Shown piece by piece: positions 53,100 through 63,161 of a DNA stretch of 64,000 bases. Origin of the DNA: Acetoanaerobium sticklandii (GTDB lineage Bacteria; Bacillota; Clostridia; Peptostreptococcales; Filifactoraceae); contig NC_014614.1 in the NCBI RefSeq assembly GCF_000196455.1, forward strand, positions 820,501 through 884,500, written 5' to 3'. Positions within the stretch are counted from its first letter, which is position 1. Each line of letters begins with the position of its first letter. The notes beneath the pieces are model-generated. The model saw nothing but the letters and a program-made list of their open reading frames with translations, searched no databases and was not told the DNA's origin. The position numbers and the translations under genes were made by a program.

Positions 53100-53828
53100 T
53101 TATTTTTTAAGTTTGTCTATAAAATATTTGAATATTTTTTGAGAATCTTCGTTAGTTCTGCTCATCATTTCTGGATGCCACTGAACAGCGGCGATAAACT
53201 GACTATCATCTTCTTTTTCGATTGCTTCAATTATTCCATCTGGGGCACTTGCTGATATTTTAAATCCTGGTGCCAAGTTTTTGATAGCTTGATGATGGAA
53301 GCTATTGATTGAAATTTTAGATTTTCCTGTTGCTTTAAATAAGAATGAATCTTCGTTTATTATGATATCGTGAACTGGCATATCAGGGTTAGCATAGTTC
53401 ATATGCTTTAGGTCTGTACCTTGAAAGCTGTTATCTTGGTATAGACTTCCTCCATGAAAAACATTTGTAAGCTGACTTCCACGACATATACCAAATATAG
53501 ATTTTTGAAGTTTATTTGCTATTTCATAAGCCATAAATTCAAAGCTGTCTCTCATAGGAGATAAGTCTCCTAGCTTATCACAGGGCTGTTCATTATATAG
53601 AATTGGGTTTAGGTCTTGACCCCCACTAAATAGTAAGCCATCACACATAGAGATTTGTCTTTCTAAATTCTCAAAATATTGACTAGTAGGGATTAATATT
53701 GGAACTCCACCAGCTTCTTCTATTGACCTAGAGTAGTCTTGGTTTATAGTTATGCGTGGATAGCCTGGGAATAAATAATTTTTATCCATTTCTATATTTG
53801 TAAATATACCAACAATAGGTTTGCTCAT
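53100..53828 (-). CDS. Class I glutamine amidotransferase-like gamma-glutamyl hydrolase
   Basis: Peptidase C26 family, 242 residues, similar to PuuD, which cleaves gamma-glutamyl-GABA. The nucleophile is in FGICRGSQ near residue 113 and the His-Glu pair in QWHPEMM near residue 218; SISMCDGLLFSGGQDLNP supports the fold. AGGAG precedes the ATG. It is 33 bp downstream of an amino-acid permease on the same strand; both lie behind a sigma-54 type promoter. Uptake and hydrolysis of gamma-glutamyl compounds is inferred. Confidence 0.9.
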   Translation of the reverse strand: MSKPIVGIFTNIEMDKNYLFPGYPRITINQDYSRSIEEAGGVPILIPTSQYFENLERQISMCDGLLFSGGQDLNPILYNEQPCDKLGDLSPMRDSFEFMAYEIANKLQKSIFGICRGSQLTNVFHGGSLYQDNSFQGTDLKHMNYANPDMPVHDIIINEDSFLFKATGKSKISINSFHHQAIKNLAPGFKISASAPDGIIEAIEKEDDSQFIAAVQWHPEMMSRTNEDSQKIFKYFIDKLKK

Positions 53829-53861
53829 AATTTTTCTCCTCGCTTAAATTAATTTAGTCAC

Positions 53862-55286
53862 TTATGAAACGCTTCTATTACTGCTAGAAACTACTTTTTT
53901 TTCTTTGTATAACCCCATTTTGTAAGGAATGTATACTCCAATAGGTAGGATTACATATCCTATAATCATAGCGCAGATAGCATAGGTGTTTACTACAGTT
54001 TCTCCATTGTCGTTTACCATTGAAAACTGGTCTGCCCATGAGAATTTGTAAAGTAAGAATGCTGACGTTACAAAAGCTAGAATAGGAATTACAACATCTG
54101 TAAAGAACATTTTTTGCGCAGTTTCTATCTTTGGTTCTTTATTTTTATCATAGTAGAACATAATTACAGCCATAGGAACTACTAAAAATTGAATAAATCT
54201 AGATACTGAGCTTATTATCATGATTCCACGCATATTGTACTGGAAAGCCATAGGAACTGCGATGGCCATTGATGCTGTAACTAGGAAAGCGAATAGGGGA
54301 ACTCCTTGCTTAGTTTTTTTAGAAAGAAATATAGGTAGCTGTCCCTCATCAGCCATAGCTTCAAAAATTCTTGGAGTACTGAAAGCTGCAGCTATATTGA
54401 TACCAAACATAGATATAACTGCTCCGTAGATAATTATGTTTTTGATGAGTGGGTTTAAAAAAGCAGAAGCTAAAATTACAGGTTCAGTTGAATTTAGTAT
54501 GCCTTCAGGATTTATTATCATAGCTATACTCACTACACTTACATAGATTAGAGCAACTATTCCTATAGCTAAAGGAATTGCTTTTGGAAGATTTTTTTCT
54601 GGTTCTTCCATTTCAGAAGCAGCAGATGCAACTGATTCAAAGCCTGTATAGGCATAAAAAGCAGCTAAAATTGCACCTACAAAGATTGAAGCATCCATTG
54701 GTTTTACGATAAGCTCACCTGCAGTATCCACTGCTTGATTAATAGACATAAAATTGTTTTGTCCAGTTTTTAAAAATATTGCAAGTCCAGCAAATACTGC
54801 AACTAATAAAGCAGTTATTTTTCCTATAGTAGAAATATTGCTGGCTATTTTTGTTATGTAAGATCCAGAAAATACAATTGCTAAAAGTATTCCCATAAGT
54901 ATTAAAAATCCAAGAGTTATATTGCCTTGCGTTTGGGCATCTGGTCCACCAAAGATTCCAAGTGTAGTACGTACTACAGCAGTCGCCATTACACCCCAAG
55001 CAATTGAGCCAGCTGCGAATCTAGTGATACCCACATAGTAACCGACTTCATTTCCAAAGGCTGCTTTTGAATATGCATAACCAGAGCCATTTTTAGAAAT
55101 ATACTTAGCGGCTGAAGCAAATGTAATTGCTAATATAATAGCGAATAATCCAGCTAAAATATAAACTAGAGGAGTATAAGTTCCTGCAACTTTTACAACT
55201 CCTGCGGGTGATAAGAAAATACCTGTACCAATAATGCCGTTGATGGTCAATAACACTATAGACCAAAAACCAAATTTTTTGTTCAT
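53862..55286 (-). CDS. APC-family amino-acid permease
   Basis: A 474-residue permease with about 12 membrane segments. NGIIGTGIFLSPAG is the substrate-binding break in the first helix, and YAYTGFESVASAASEMEEPEKNLPKAI is the typical region around the sixth. It imports or exchanges amino acids or polyamines. The ATG at 55286 is chosen since AGGAG is nine bases upstream; the ATG at 55295 touches it. Its product and the downstream hydrolase form a two-gene operon under a sigma-54 type promoter. Confidence 0.9.
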   Translation of the reverse strand: MNKKFGFWSIVLLTINGIIGTGIFLSPAGVVKVAGTYTPLVYILAGLFAIILAITFASAAKYISKNGSGYAYSKAAFGNEVGYYVGITRFAAGSIAWGVMATAVVRTTLGIFGGPDAQTQGNITLGFLILMGILLAIVFSGSYITKIASNISTIGKITALLVAVFAGLAIFLKTGQNNFMSINQAVDTAGELIVKPMDASIFVGAILAAFYAYTGFESVASAASEMEEPEKNLPKAIPLAIGIVALIYVSVVSIAMIINPEGILNSTEPVILASAFLNPLIKNIIIYGAVISMFGINIAAAFSTPRIFEAMADEGQLPIFLSKKTKQGVPLFAFLVTASMAIAVPMAFQYNMRGIMIISSVSRFIQFLVVPMAVIMFYYDKNKEPKIETAQKMFFTDVVIPILAFVTSAFLLYKFSWADQFSMVNDNGETVVNTYAICAMIIGYVILPIGVYIPYKMGLYKEKKVVSSSNRSVS

Positions 55287-55342
55287 GTCAATCATCTCCT
55301 TTTGTGATTATTTATAAAGTTCAGAATTTATTGTTCTATTAA

Positions 55343-55357
55343 GCATTATTGATGCCA
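55343..55357 (-). promoter_or_regulatory. Sigma-54 type -24/-12 promoter for the permease operon
   Basis: On the minus strand TGGCATCAATAATGC has GG and GC ten bases apart, the spacing required for sigma-54. TTGGCA is near consensus at -24, while ATGC replaces TTGC at -12. The start site would be near 55331, 45 bp before the permease ATG. A sigma-54 activator gene is divergent. Confidence 0.7.
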
Positions 55358-55485
55358 AATTGTTAAAATAATAATTATATTATATAAAAATAATTTATAA
55401 GCGTTGAAATATAGGTATTCTTTAAAAGTGAATATTGATTTAAGATTATAATACTACAGTAAAAGAATAATATAAAAGAAAAAAT

Positions 55486-55532
55486 AATAGGATTAAATAG
55501 GATTACCACAACATAATATACTATTTATCCTA
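55486..55532. promoter_or_regulatory. Candidate upstream activator sites
   Basis: AATAGGATTA occurs twice in tandem (55486-55495 and 55496-55505), one helical turn apart, and TATCCTAT (55525-55532) is an inverted copy. They lie about 130-175 bp from the -24 element, the usual distance for an enhancer-binding protein. Confidence 0.5.
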
Positions 55533-55591
55533 TATAATTCTATTTATAAAGAATATAAAATTATGAGCAAAGCTTATCTATGGAGGGAATC

Positions 55592-57598
55592 ATGAAAAGC
55601 ATTGGGATAGTAACGGATGGAGTCAGCGAGTTAGGAAAGTTCCTAAAAGAAAATCTTGAAATGGTATTGAAAAATCATGTACAGATAAATAATTATTATA
55701 TTAAAAGCTTGAAGGATGATTTTGTAATAGAGGATGATTTAATACTTATAATGATTGATAAGAAGCTCAAAGATATATCAAAGCATATAAAGAGCAAGGA
55801 TAATGTAATAGTTATTGAGAGAACTATTATGCTATCAGCTTACCATGAATTGCTAAATATTCCTGCTGGGATTGATGTTTTGGTAGTTAATGACGATGAT
55901 GAAACTACAAAAGAGACAGTTGAACTATTAATTGAGTTAGGAATTACACACATTAATTTAATCCCCTATGAAAAAGAAGGAAAATATAAAAACATACAGC
56001 TTGCAATTACACCAGGAGAGAAAAGATATGTACCATCCTATTTGGATGAAGTTATTGATATAGGGAATAGATATATAGATATATCAACTTTTTTTGTCAT
56101 TATTTCAAAATTATCACTAAATCATGATGAAATAATAATAGAACTAAAGAAATATTTGGAATTAATAGTAAGCTTATATTCAGGAATGAAAGAAAAGGTC
56201 AGAGAAATATTTGTAAAAAAACAAGAGCTATCTACTTTATTTGAATTAGCAAATGATGGTATTTTGATTACAAATAAAAATGGAAAAGTAAGACATGCAA
56301 ATAGAAAATTTTGTGAGTTATTTAATATTCAGGAAATCAATGACAAAAATATGAAGCAATTACTTCCACAAAAATGGATTAGTAAGCTTCAAACTGATGA
56401 TATTTTAGATAATACTTTATTTGAAAATGATAAAAAGGTGTTTAATATAAACAAAAAACCACTGACCTATTTAAATTCTACCTATGGATATTATTATATT
56501 TTTCAAGAATTAACTTATATAAAACAGCTAGAGCAAAGCTTATCAAGCAAGCTTAGAAATCTAGGACATGTTGCTAAGTATACTTTTGATGATATAATCG
56601 CAAATTCTGACTCGATGGAGAAAACTATTGAGGTTTGTAAAAAAATAGCAAAGACGGATTTAACTGTATTATTAATCGGCGAAAGTGGTACAGGAAAAGA
56701 AATGCTAGCACAATCTATTCACAATGAGTCAAACAGAAAAAATCAGCCCTTTATTGCTATAAATTCGGCAGCTATGCCAGAGAATTTACTTGAAAGCGAA
56801 TTGTTTGGATACGAAGAAGGAGCTTTTACTGGAGCGTTAAAAGGCGGAAAAAAAGGCTTGCTAGCTCAAGCTAACCATGGGACTGTTTTTCTGGATGAGA
56901 TAGGCGATATGTCGATTCATCTTCAAACAAAGCTACTAAGAGTACTACAAGAAAAACAAATTATGGCTCTAGGATCGTCTAGTATTATGGATATAGATAT
57001 AAGATTTATAGTTGCTACGAATAAAAATCTGGAAGTGCTTTCACTAGAGGATAAATTCAGAACAGATTTGTATTATAGAATCAACACTTGCCAGATTAAT
57101 CTACCACCTCTTAGAGATAGAAAAAGTGACATTGTATTAATAGCTGAAAATTTTTTAGGAAATGAATATAAAATAGATAATAGTGTAAAGGATACTTTGC
57201 TAAATCATGATTATAGAGGAAATATAAGAGAGCTAATAAATATTTTAAATTATGCTAAAGCAATTTCCAGTAATGATATAATTAAGTATGAGGACTTGCC
57301 AGAGTATATAATAAACAAGCAAAATCAGTCAGTTAAGCTAGAATGCATATATAGTACTCAGTCAAATAGTAAAGTAGATAAAGCTAGATTTATTCTTGAG
57401 ACGATAAATAATCATGGGTCTATAGGAAGAAATATGCTAATACGTTTGGCTGAAAAGGAAAATGTACCAGTAAAAGAAGCTGAACTTAAAAAAATACTTA
57501 CTAATTTAAAAAATCAAGGCTTTGTAAATTCGGGAAAAGGCAGAGCAGGGACATATATAACACAAAAAGGCTTAGAAGAATTAAGTAAACAACTATAG
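55592..57598 (+). CDS. Sigma-54-dependent enhancer-binding regulator
   Basis: A 668-residue activator. Residues about 1-190 are an unusual N-terminal sensor, perhaps PrpR-like, and a PAS domain spans about 205-310 (LFELANDGILITNKNGKVRHAN). The AAA+ domain (about 335-560) has GESGTGKE (Walker A) near 361, GAFTGA (sigma-54 contact) and FLDEIGDM (Walker B). The C-terminus is a winged-helix-like domain (ISRNMLIRLAEKENV-type, seen as IGRNMLIRLAEKE), not the usual Fis HTH. GGAGGG precedes the ATG at 55592; ATG 55580 is too far upstream. It likely controls the divergent permease operon. Confidence 0.85.
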   Translation: MKSIGIVTDGVSELGKFLKENLEMVLKNHVQINNYYIKSLKDDFVIEDDLILIMIDKKLKDISKHIKSKDNVIVIERTIMLSAYHELLNIPAGIDVLVVNDDDETTKETVELLIELGITHINLIPYEKEGKYKNIQLAITPGEKRYVPSYLDEVIDIGNRYIDISTFFVIISKLSLNHDEIIIELKKYLELIVSLYSGMKEKVREIFVKKQELSTLFELANDGILITNKNGKVRHANRKFCELFNIQEINDKNMKQLLPQKWISKLQTDDILDNTLFENDKKVFNINKKPLTYLNSTYGYYYIFQELTYIKQLEQSLSSKLRNLGHVAKYTFDDIIANSDSMEKTIEVCKKIAKTDLTVLLIGESGTGKEMLAQSIHNESNRKNQPFIAINSAAMPENLLESELFGYEEGAFTGALKGGKKGLLAQANHGTVFLDEIGDMSIHLQTKLLRVLQEKQIMALGSSSIMDIDIRFIVATNKNLEVLSLEDKFRTDLYYRINTCQINLPPLRDRKSDIVLIAENFLGNEYKIDNSVKDTLLNHDYRGNIRELINILNYAKAISSNDIIKYEDLPEYIINKQNQSVKLECIYSTQSNSKVDKARFILETINNHGSIGRNMLIRLAEKENVPVKEAELKKILTNLKNQGFVNSGKGRAGTYITQKGLEELSKQL

Positions 57599-57610
57599 CA
57601 GGAGGAAACC

Positions 57611-58834
57611 ATGAGGATAATTCACACAGGAGATTGGCATCTAGGAAAAAATCTAGAGGGCATGAGCAGATTGGAAGAGCAAGCTGAATTTTTAGAGGAT
57701 TTCATTAAAATTGTAGAAGATAATAGAGCTGATTTAGTTATTATAGCTGGAGATGTTTATGATAGTTTTACTCCATCAGCAAAAGCAGAGATTCTTTTTT
57801 ATAATACTCTTAAGAGATTATCTAAAGATGGGGAAAGATTGATACTCGTTATAGCTGGCAATCACGATAGCCCAGATAGATTAGTAGCGGCATGGCCACT
57901 AGCTCAGCCACATGGAATTATCATGCTAGGAACTCCAAAATCAACAGTACCTATAGGCACTTATGGTAGACATGAAGTGATAAAGTCAGAGCCTGGAATA
58001 GTTGAAGTAATGATAGGAGAGGAAAAAGCTGTAATAGCTGCTATTGCTTTTCCTAGTGAAAAAAGGTTAAATGAAGTTCTTTATTTAGGAACAGATGAGG
58101 ATGAAGAAAAGCTAGAGAGCTATGAAGCTAGGATGATACAGTTATTCACTGAACTTGAAAAGCATTATAGAGATGATACTATAAATCTGCTTGTGTCACA
58201 TATTTTTGTTATGGGAAGCGAGGAGAGTGGCTCAGAAAGAAGTATTCAGCTAGGAGGTAGCTATCTTATCAACAGTAGTATCTTCCCGAAGAAAGCTCAA
58301 TACATTGCTCTAGGGCATGTTCATAAGCCTCAGATAGTTCCTGGAACTGGTGGCAAGGCTAGATATTCTGGTTCGCCTATCCACTATAACAAGACTGAGA
58401 TTAATTTTACTAAAAGTGTGGAGCGAATTGATGTAGTAGCTGGTCAAGATGCTGTAATTGAGAGAATTGCTCTACCTGTATACAAACCTATAGAGGTGTG
58501 GAAATGTGAGAATTACTCAGAGGCTCTTGCAAAATGTGAAGAGAAAAAGGGTGAATCTAGTTGGGTTTATTTAGAAATAAAAACTGATGAATATATCAGG
58601 GAAGATCAGATAAAGGGATTAAAGCTACTCAAAAAAGATATTCTAAGCATCAGACCTATTACATCTGAAGATATAAAAAGAGAAGAAATGATAAATGACC
58701 ATAGAACCCAGTCTTTTGAGGAGCTATTTCAAGCATTTTATATAAAACAAAATAAAGTAGAGCCATCAGAGGAAACCAAGGAGACGATATATAAACTTTA
58801 CTACGGGGAGGACTATGACAATGAAGCCAATTAG
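57611..58834 (+). CDS. sbcD: SbcD nuclease subunit
   Basis: Mre11-type nuclease of the SbcCD complex, 407 residues, cutting DNA hairpins and protein-blocked ends. The phosphoesterase motifs are IHTGDWHLGK, IIAGDVYDSF, VIAGNHDSPDR, SHIFVMG and LGHVHKPQ, all intact. AGGAGG precedes the ATG. The sbcC gene overlaps its end. It starts 12 bp after the sigma-54 regulator gene, so the two may share a transcript, which is unusual. A capping domain covers the C-terminal third. Confidence 0.95.
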   Translation: MRIIHTGDWHLGKNLEGMSRLEEQAEFLEDFIKIVEDNRADLVIIAGDVYDSFTPSAKAEILFYNTLKRLSKDGERLILVIAGNHDSPDRLVAAWPLAQPHGIIMLGTPKSTVPIGTYGRHEVIKSEPGIVEVMIGEEKAVIAAIAFPSEKRLNEVLYLGTDEDEEKLESYEARMIQLFTELEKHYRDDTINLLVSHIFVMGSEESGSERSIQLGGSYLINSSIFPKKAQYIALGHVHKPQIVPGTGGKARYSGSPIHYNKTEINFTKSVERIDVVAGQDAVIERIALPVYKPIEVWKCENYSEALAKCEEKKGESSWVYLEIKTDEYIREDQIKGLKLLKKDILSIRPITSEDIKREEMINDHRTQSFEELFQAFYIKQNKVEPSEETKETIYKLYYGEDYDNEAN

Positions 58835-61800
58835 TTTAACTATCAAAGGGCTAAATAGCTTTGAAGAAGAGCAGCATATAGATTTTTTGAAGCTTACTCA
58901 AAATGGTTTTTTTGGTATTTTTGGTCCTACAGGTAGTGGTAAGTCAACTATTCTAGATGGAATTTGCCTAGCTCTATATGGAGATATTCCAAGGGGTAAA
59001 GTAAATTTTATCAATCTAAATAGCGATAGAGCCTATGTGGAATTTGAGTTTCAAATTTCGGGGGCAGAAAATAGAAAATATAGAGTCAGCAGAGAGTTTA
59101 GAAGAGATAAAAAATCAGGAAGCCTTAGAAGTGATAAGTGTAAGCTAGTAGATGTAACCTATGATGAGCCTGAGATTTTAGAAGAAAGTGTAACCGCAAT
59201 AACGAAAAAATGCGAGGCTATAATAGGTCTAAAAAAAGATGATTTTTTAAGAACTGTGGTTCTTCCTCAAGGTAAATTTAGCGAGTTTTTAAAGCTAGAT
59301 GGGGCAGATAGAAGAAATATGCTAGAAAGGCTTTTTAACCTATATGAATATGGGGATGAGCTGAGAAAAAAGCTAAGTAATAGTATGGATATAGAAAAAA
59401 GTAAATTGACTAGGCTAGAAGGAGAGCTTTCTGGTATAGGAGCTGTAGAGCCGGATGATTTACAAAACCAAGAGATTTTAGTCAAAGCAAAAAAAGATGA
59501 ATATGAGCTAGCAAGTAAAGAAGCTGAGCTAATATTAGAAAAGCTCAATAAGCAAACTGAAGTATTTAAGCTACAAAATGAAAAGAAAACCTATGTAAGT
59601 CAGCTTGAAGAAGCTCTAACTAAAAAGCCTGAAATGGAAAATAAAGCTAAATCTTTAGCGATTTTTAAAAATGCAAATCAGCTAAAGGATATGATAGCTG
59701 ATTTTGAAAAAACTAAATTAGAATTTGAAAGCTGCAATAAAAAATTGTCTGAAATTGAATTAAAAAGGAAAGACTGCGCTGAGAAAAAAACTGAGATTGA
59801 AGCTAACTATGATATGGCAAAGCAAGCCTATGAAACTGAGCTTCCAAATCTTTTAGCGAGCAGAGGAAAATATATAGAGGCTTTAGAAAAAATAAAGGAG
59901 CTAGATATCCTAAAGCTAAAAATTGATGAGTGCAAGGCTCAGGAAATAGAGCTTAATAAAAAGCTAAACAAACTAAATACAGATAAAGAATATAAGAGCA
60001 AAGAGCTAGAGCGTTTAAAAAAGGATATGGAAGAGATAACTTCTGTGATTGCTGAGTTAAAAGTAAGTGCTTTGTTTAGGTCTAAAGTGGAGACAGGATA
60101 CCAGCTGAGCAAGGATATAGCTAAGGAAGCTGAGAGAAAGCTTAAACTAGAAATAGAAAAAGCTAATATATCTAAAGAGTGTGAAGCGGATAATAAGGAA
60201 GTAGAAGCTATAAATTCTAAGCTAAAAGAATTAAAAGCCAAAGACCTACTTATTCAGAAAGAAATGGATGAATTAAAAGAAATGCCTCTAGGTAATAGGG
60301 ATGATTTAATCAAACTAAATGAAAGCTTTAATTTAGTATCTCAGGCATGGAAATTAAATGAAGAAAAAAGTAGACGAATAGAGGAAGCAAATCATAAGGC
60401 TAATATGCTAAAAAATCAAGTACAGGAGCTAGATAAAGCAAGAGCTGAACAAAAATTGATTTTGGAAGAAGAGAGTAAAAAGCTAGAAAAAGCCAAAATA
60501 GAAAATCTAGCTCTAGAGCTAAGAAAAAGCTTAAGCCATGGGGAAAGCTGTCCAGTTTGTGGGGCAGTAGAGCATCCATATCTGCATGATGGAGCTCATA
60601 ATCTAGAGTCGTATTCTGAGGATTTAGCAATTTATGAATCAAAGTTAGAAGAAGCTACAAAATTAGTAACAAATTATGATGAAAAAATTAATAAGCTAGA
60701 TACAGAGCTTGCTATATTAACCAAACAAATAGAAGAGGATTACTCAGAAATAGCTGGTATAGATAAAAGCTTACTTGCAGTTTCTTCTAGCGATATCAAA
60801 TTAGAGTATGAAGCTTTAGATACTAGGATTAAAGATTTTGAAATGAAGAAACAAGAGCTAGAGATAAATGAAAAAGCTTGCCTAAAAGAAATTTCTAGCT
60901 ATGAAAATAAAAATGCTTCAATCACATCCAAGCTTGAAGCTAGTAGTAGAAGATTAGAAATTTTAGAAAAAGATATGGCTGAGCTTTTCGAGTCTTTAAA
61001 TTCAAGTCAAGATAATCTATCAAAGTTAAAAGAGGATTTGAAGGTTGAGAATTTTGAGCTTGAATATAAGAAAATAATTGAGATGGAAAGCAAAAGAGAA
61101 GCCTATGAAAAAGACTTAACTGAAAAAAATAAGCTTTGCAGTATGACAGAGAACTTATTAAAAGATATAGAAAAAGAAATAAATCTATTGAGTAACGATC
61201 TATATACTGTATCTACAAGAAAAGACAGCTGGGAGTCTAGCTACAATGAACAAAAATCATCTTTAATCTCTAAGGTAGGAGAGCTAGATTCAGTAGCAGG
61301 ATTTTTAAAAGATACAGAGTCTAAAATAACTGAGGTTCAATCAAACTACAAAGAGCAAAGCAAGCTAAAAACAGAAGCTGAAAACGAATATAGTTCTTTA
61401 AACGAAGAATTCATTAAAGAAAACCAAAAGCTTATTGGACTTGATTTAAGAATTAAAGATACGGATAAAACTCTTCATATTAGACTTGCTGAGCTAGGTT
61501 TTGGGGATATTGAAGCTGTTAAATTGAATTTCAAGGATCAAATAGAGCTTGATACTATTGAAAAAGAAATCAAAGAATATGAAAATAAACTGTCTAATAT
61601 AAGCTCTATTATTCAGACTCTAGACTCTAAGCTAGCTGGCAGAGGTGTAGACGAAGAGGAATTTAAAATGCTTGAAATTGAAGCAAAAGAAAAGCAAATA
61701 GCACTTTCAGATTTAAACAAAAGCTTGATTTTGGAAAGCAAGAAATTAGATGAGCTAAAGCTTAAGCTTGAGTCTATAAAAGAAATTTTGGAGAAGAAAA

Positions 61801-62327
61801 ATAAGATTGAAAAAAAGCAAGCTATATTAAAGGAATTAGAAACTCTATTTAAAGGAAATAGGTTTGTTGAGTTCGTAGCTACAGAAAGACTCAAATATGT
61901 TTCAAGAGAAGCCTCGAAAAGACTGCTTGATATCACTGGCGGAGGTTATAGCTTAGAAACTGATGATGATGGAATTTTCTTAATTAGAGACAATAAAAAT
62001 GGAGGAGTGCTAAGAGATACCTCGACTCTTTCAGGTGGAGAGACCTTCCTAGCATCTCTTGCACTTGCACTTTCTCTATCAGCAGAGATTCAGTTAAAAG
62101 GTACAGCTCCTTTAGAATTATTTTTCCTAGATGAAGGCTTTGGGACTCTAGATGATAATTTACTTGAGGTGCTGATGAGCTCACTTGAAAAAATTCACAA
62201 TGACAAGCTTAAAGTGGGACTTATTTCTCATGTGGAATCTGTAAAGCAAAGAGTTCCAGTTAAGCTTATAGTTACGCCAGCAAAATCAGGCATCTGTGGA
62301 AGTACTATAAAAATAGAGCATAACTAA
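58821..62327 (+). CDS. sbcC: SbcC ATPase subunit
   Basis: SMC-like ATPase of SbcCD, 1168 residues. Walker A is FGPTGSGKSTILDG near residue 34. Long coiled coils lie on both sides of the zinc hook CPVC near residue 577. The C-terminal half carries the signature LSGGETFLASLALALSLS and Walker B LFFLDEGFGTLDD. The ATG at 58821 is favoured: GGGGAGG is at nine bases, while the ATG at 58815 is only three bases away. It overlaps sbcD by 14 bp and works with it in DNA repair and cleavage of palindromes or phage DNA. Confidence 0.95.
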   Translation: MKPISLTIKGLNSFEEEQHIDFLKLTQNGFFGIFGPTGSGKSTILDGICLALYGDIPRGKVNFINLNSDRAYVEFEFQISGAENRKYRVSREFRRDKKSGSLRSDKCKLVDVTYDEPEILEESVTAITKKCEAIIGLKKDDFLRTVVLPQGKFSEFLKLDGADRRNMLERLFNLYEYGDELRKKLSNSMDIEKSKLTRLEGELSGIGAVEPDDLQNQEILVKAKKDEYELASKEAELILEKLNKQTEVFKLQNEKKTYVSQLEEALTKKPEMENKAKSLAIFKNANQLKDMIADFEKTKLEFESCNKKLSEIELKRKDCAEKKTEIEANYDMAKQAYETELPNLLASRGKYIEALEKIKELDILKLKIDECKAQEIELNKKLNKLNTDKEYKSKELERLKKDMEEITSVIAELKVSALFRSKVETGYQLSKDIAKEAERKLKLEIEKANISKECEADNKEVEAINSKLKELKAKDLLIQKEMDELKEMPLGNRDDLIKLNESFNLVSQAWKLNEEKSRRIEEANHKANMLKNQVQELDKARAEQKLILEEESKKLEKAKIENLALELRKSLSHGESCPVCGAVEHPYLHDGAHNLESYSEDLAIYESKLEEATKLVTNYDEKINKLDTELAILTKQIEEDYSEIAGIDKSLLAVSSSDIKLEYEALDTRIKDFEMKKQELEINEKACLKEISSYENKNASITSKLEASSRRLEILEKDMAELFESLNSSQDNLSKLKEDLKVENFELEYKKIIEMESKREAYEKDLTEKNKLCSMTENLLKDIEKEINLLSNDLYTVSTRKDSWESSYNEQKSSLISKVGELDSVAGFLKDTESKITEVQSNYKEQSKLKTEAENEYSSLNEEFIKENQKLIGLDLRIKDTDKTLHIRLAELGFGDIEAVKLNFKDQIELDTIEKEIKEYENKLSNISSIIQTLDSKLAGRGVDEEEFKMLEIEAKEKQIALSDLNKSLILESKKLDELKLKLESIKEILEKKNKIEKKQAILKELETLFKGNRFVEFVATERLKYVSREASKRLLDITGGGYSLETDDDGIFLIRDNKNGGVLRDTSTLSGGETFLASLALALSLSAEIQLKGTAPLELFFLDEGFGTLDDNLLEVLMSSLEKIHNDKLKVGLISHVESVKQRVPVKLIVTPAKSGICGSTIKIEHN

Positions 62328-62353
62328 AATATGGATTAATAAGGAGGATGCTT

Positions 62354-63058
62354 ATGTTTACAGACAAGGTTGCAGTAGTAACAGGAGGAGCCAGTGGTAT
62401 AGGAAAAATTATCTGCGATGAGCTAAGAAGAAATAATGCCAAGGTTTGTATTATAGATATTAAGGATAATGACTATTTTGTTGGTGATATAGCTGATGAA
62501 AAAACCTTGATTTCTTTTGCAGATAAAGTAAAAGCTGAATATGGAAAAATAGATTTTTTAATCAACAATGCAGCGCCCCCAATGGGAGGGCTAGACGATT
62601 ACTCTTATGAAGATTTTAACTATGCACTAAAAGTAGGAGTAAGCTCTGCATTTATGCTTACAAAGCTATTCAAGGATAGCTTTAATCAAGGTGGAAGCAT
62701 TATAAATATTTCATCTACTAGAGCTAGGATGAGCCAAGCTAACACTGAATCCTATTCTGCCGCAAAAGGGGCTATATCAGCTCTTACTCATGCACTTGCT
62801 GTAAGTCTTTCTGGAAAAGTAAGAGTAAATTCTATAAGTCCAGGCTGGATAGAAACTCAGGATGCTGAGCATTCAGTTCTTGATAACGTGCAGCATCCAG
62901 CAGGGAGAGTAGGAAATTCCATGGATATAGCAAACATGATAATGTTTTTGCTCAGCGATAAAGCAGGCTTTATAACTGGAGAAAATATTACTATAGATGG
63001 CGGAATGTCACATATGATGATATATCATAACGACAAAGGCTGGAAATACAGTTTATAG
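62354..63058 (+). CDS. Short-chain dehydrogenase/reductase
   Basis: A 234-residue SDR oxidoreductase. The cofactor site is VTGGASGIGK near residue 10, the strand DFLINNAAPPMG holds the NNAG-like motif, and catalysis uses the Ser in INISSTRA with YSAAKGA (Tyr and Lys). The ending GENITIDGGMSHMMI is classical. The preference for NADH or NADPH and the substrate are unknown. AAGGAGG lies at 62341, so the ATG at 62354 is used rather than the adjacent 62348. It stands alone behind sbcC and ends in a terminator. Confidence 0.9.
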   Translation: MFTDKVAVVTGGASGIGKIICDELRRNNAKVCIIDIKDNDYFVGDIADEKTLISFADKVKAEYGKIDFLINNAAPPMGGLDDYSYEDFNYALKVGVSSAFMLTKLFKDSFNQGGSIINISSTRARMSQANTESYSAAKGAISALTHALAVSLSGKVRVNSISPGWIETQDAEHSVLDNVQHPAGRVGNSMDIANMIMFLLSDKAGFITGENITIDGGMSHMMIYHNDKGWKYSL

Positions 63059-63063
63059 CATAT

Positions 63064-63112
63064 AAAAAAAGGAAAAGCGCTGACTACGAAGGTCTAGAGC
63101 TTTTCCTTTTTT
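63064..63112. terminator. Bidirectional terminator after the SDR gene
   Basis: AAAAAAAGGAAAAGC and GCTTTTCCTTTTTT arms give a 14-bp stem around a 20-base loop, then T run. It lies between convergent genes. Confidence 0.85.
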
Positions 63113-63161
63113 GAAATTTAGTTCATTGAGAATGTGGTTTATATTTTTTAAAATATTTCAT

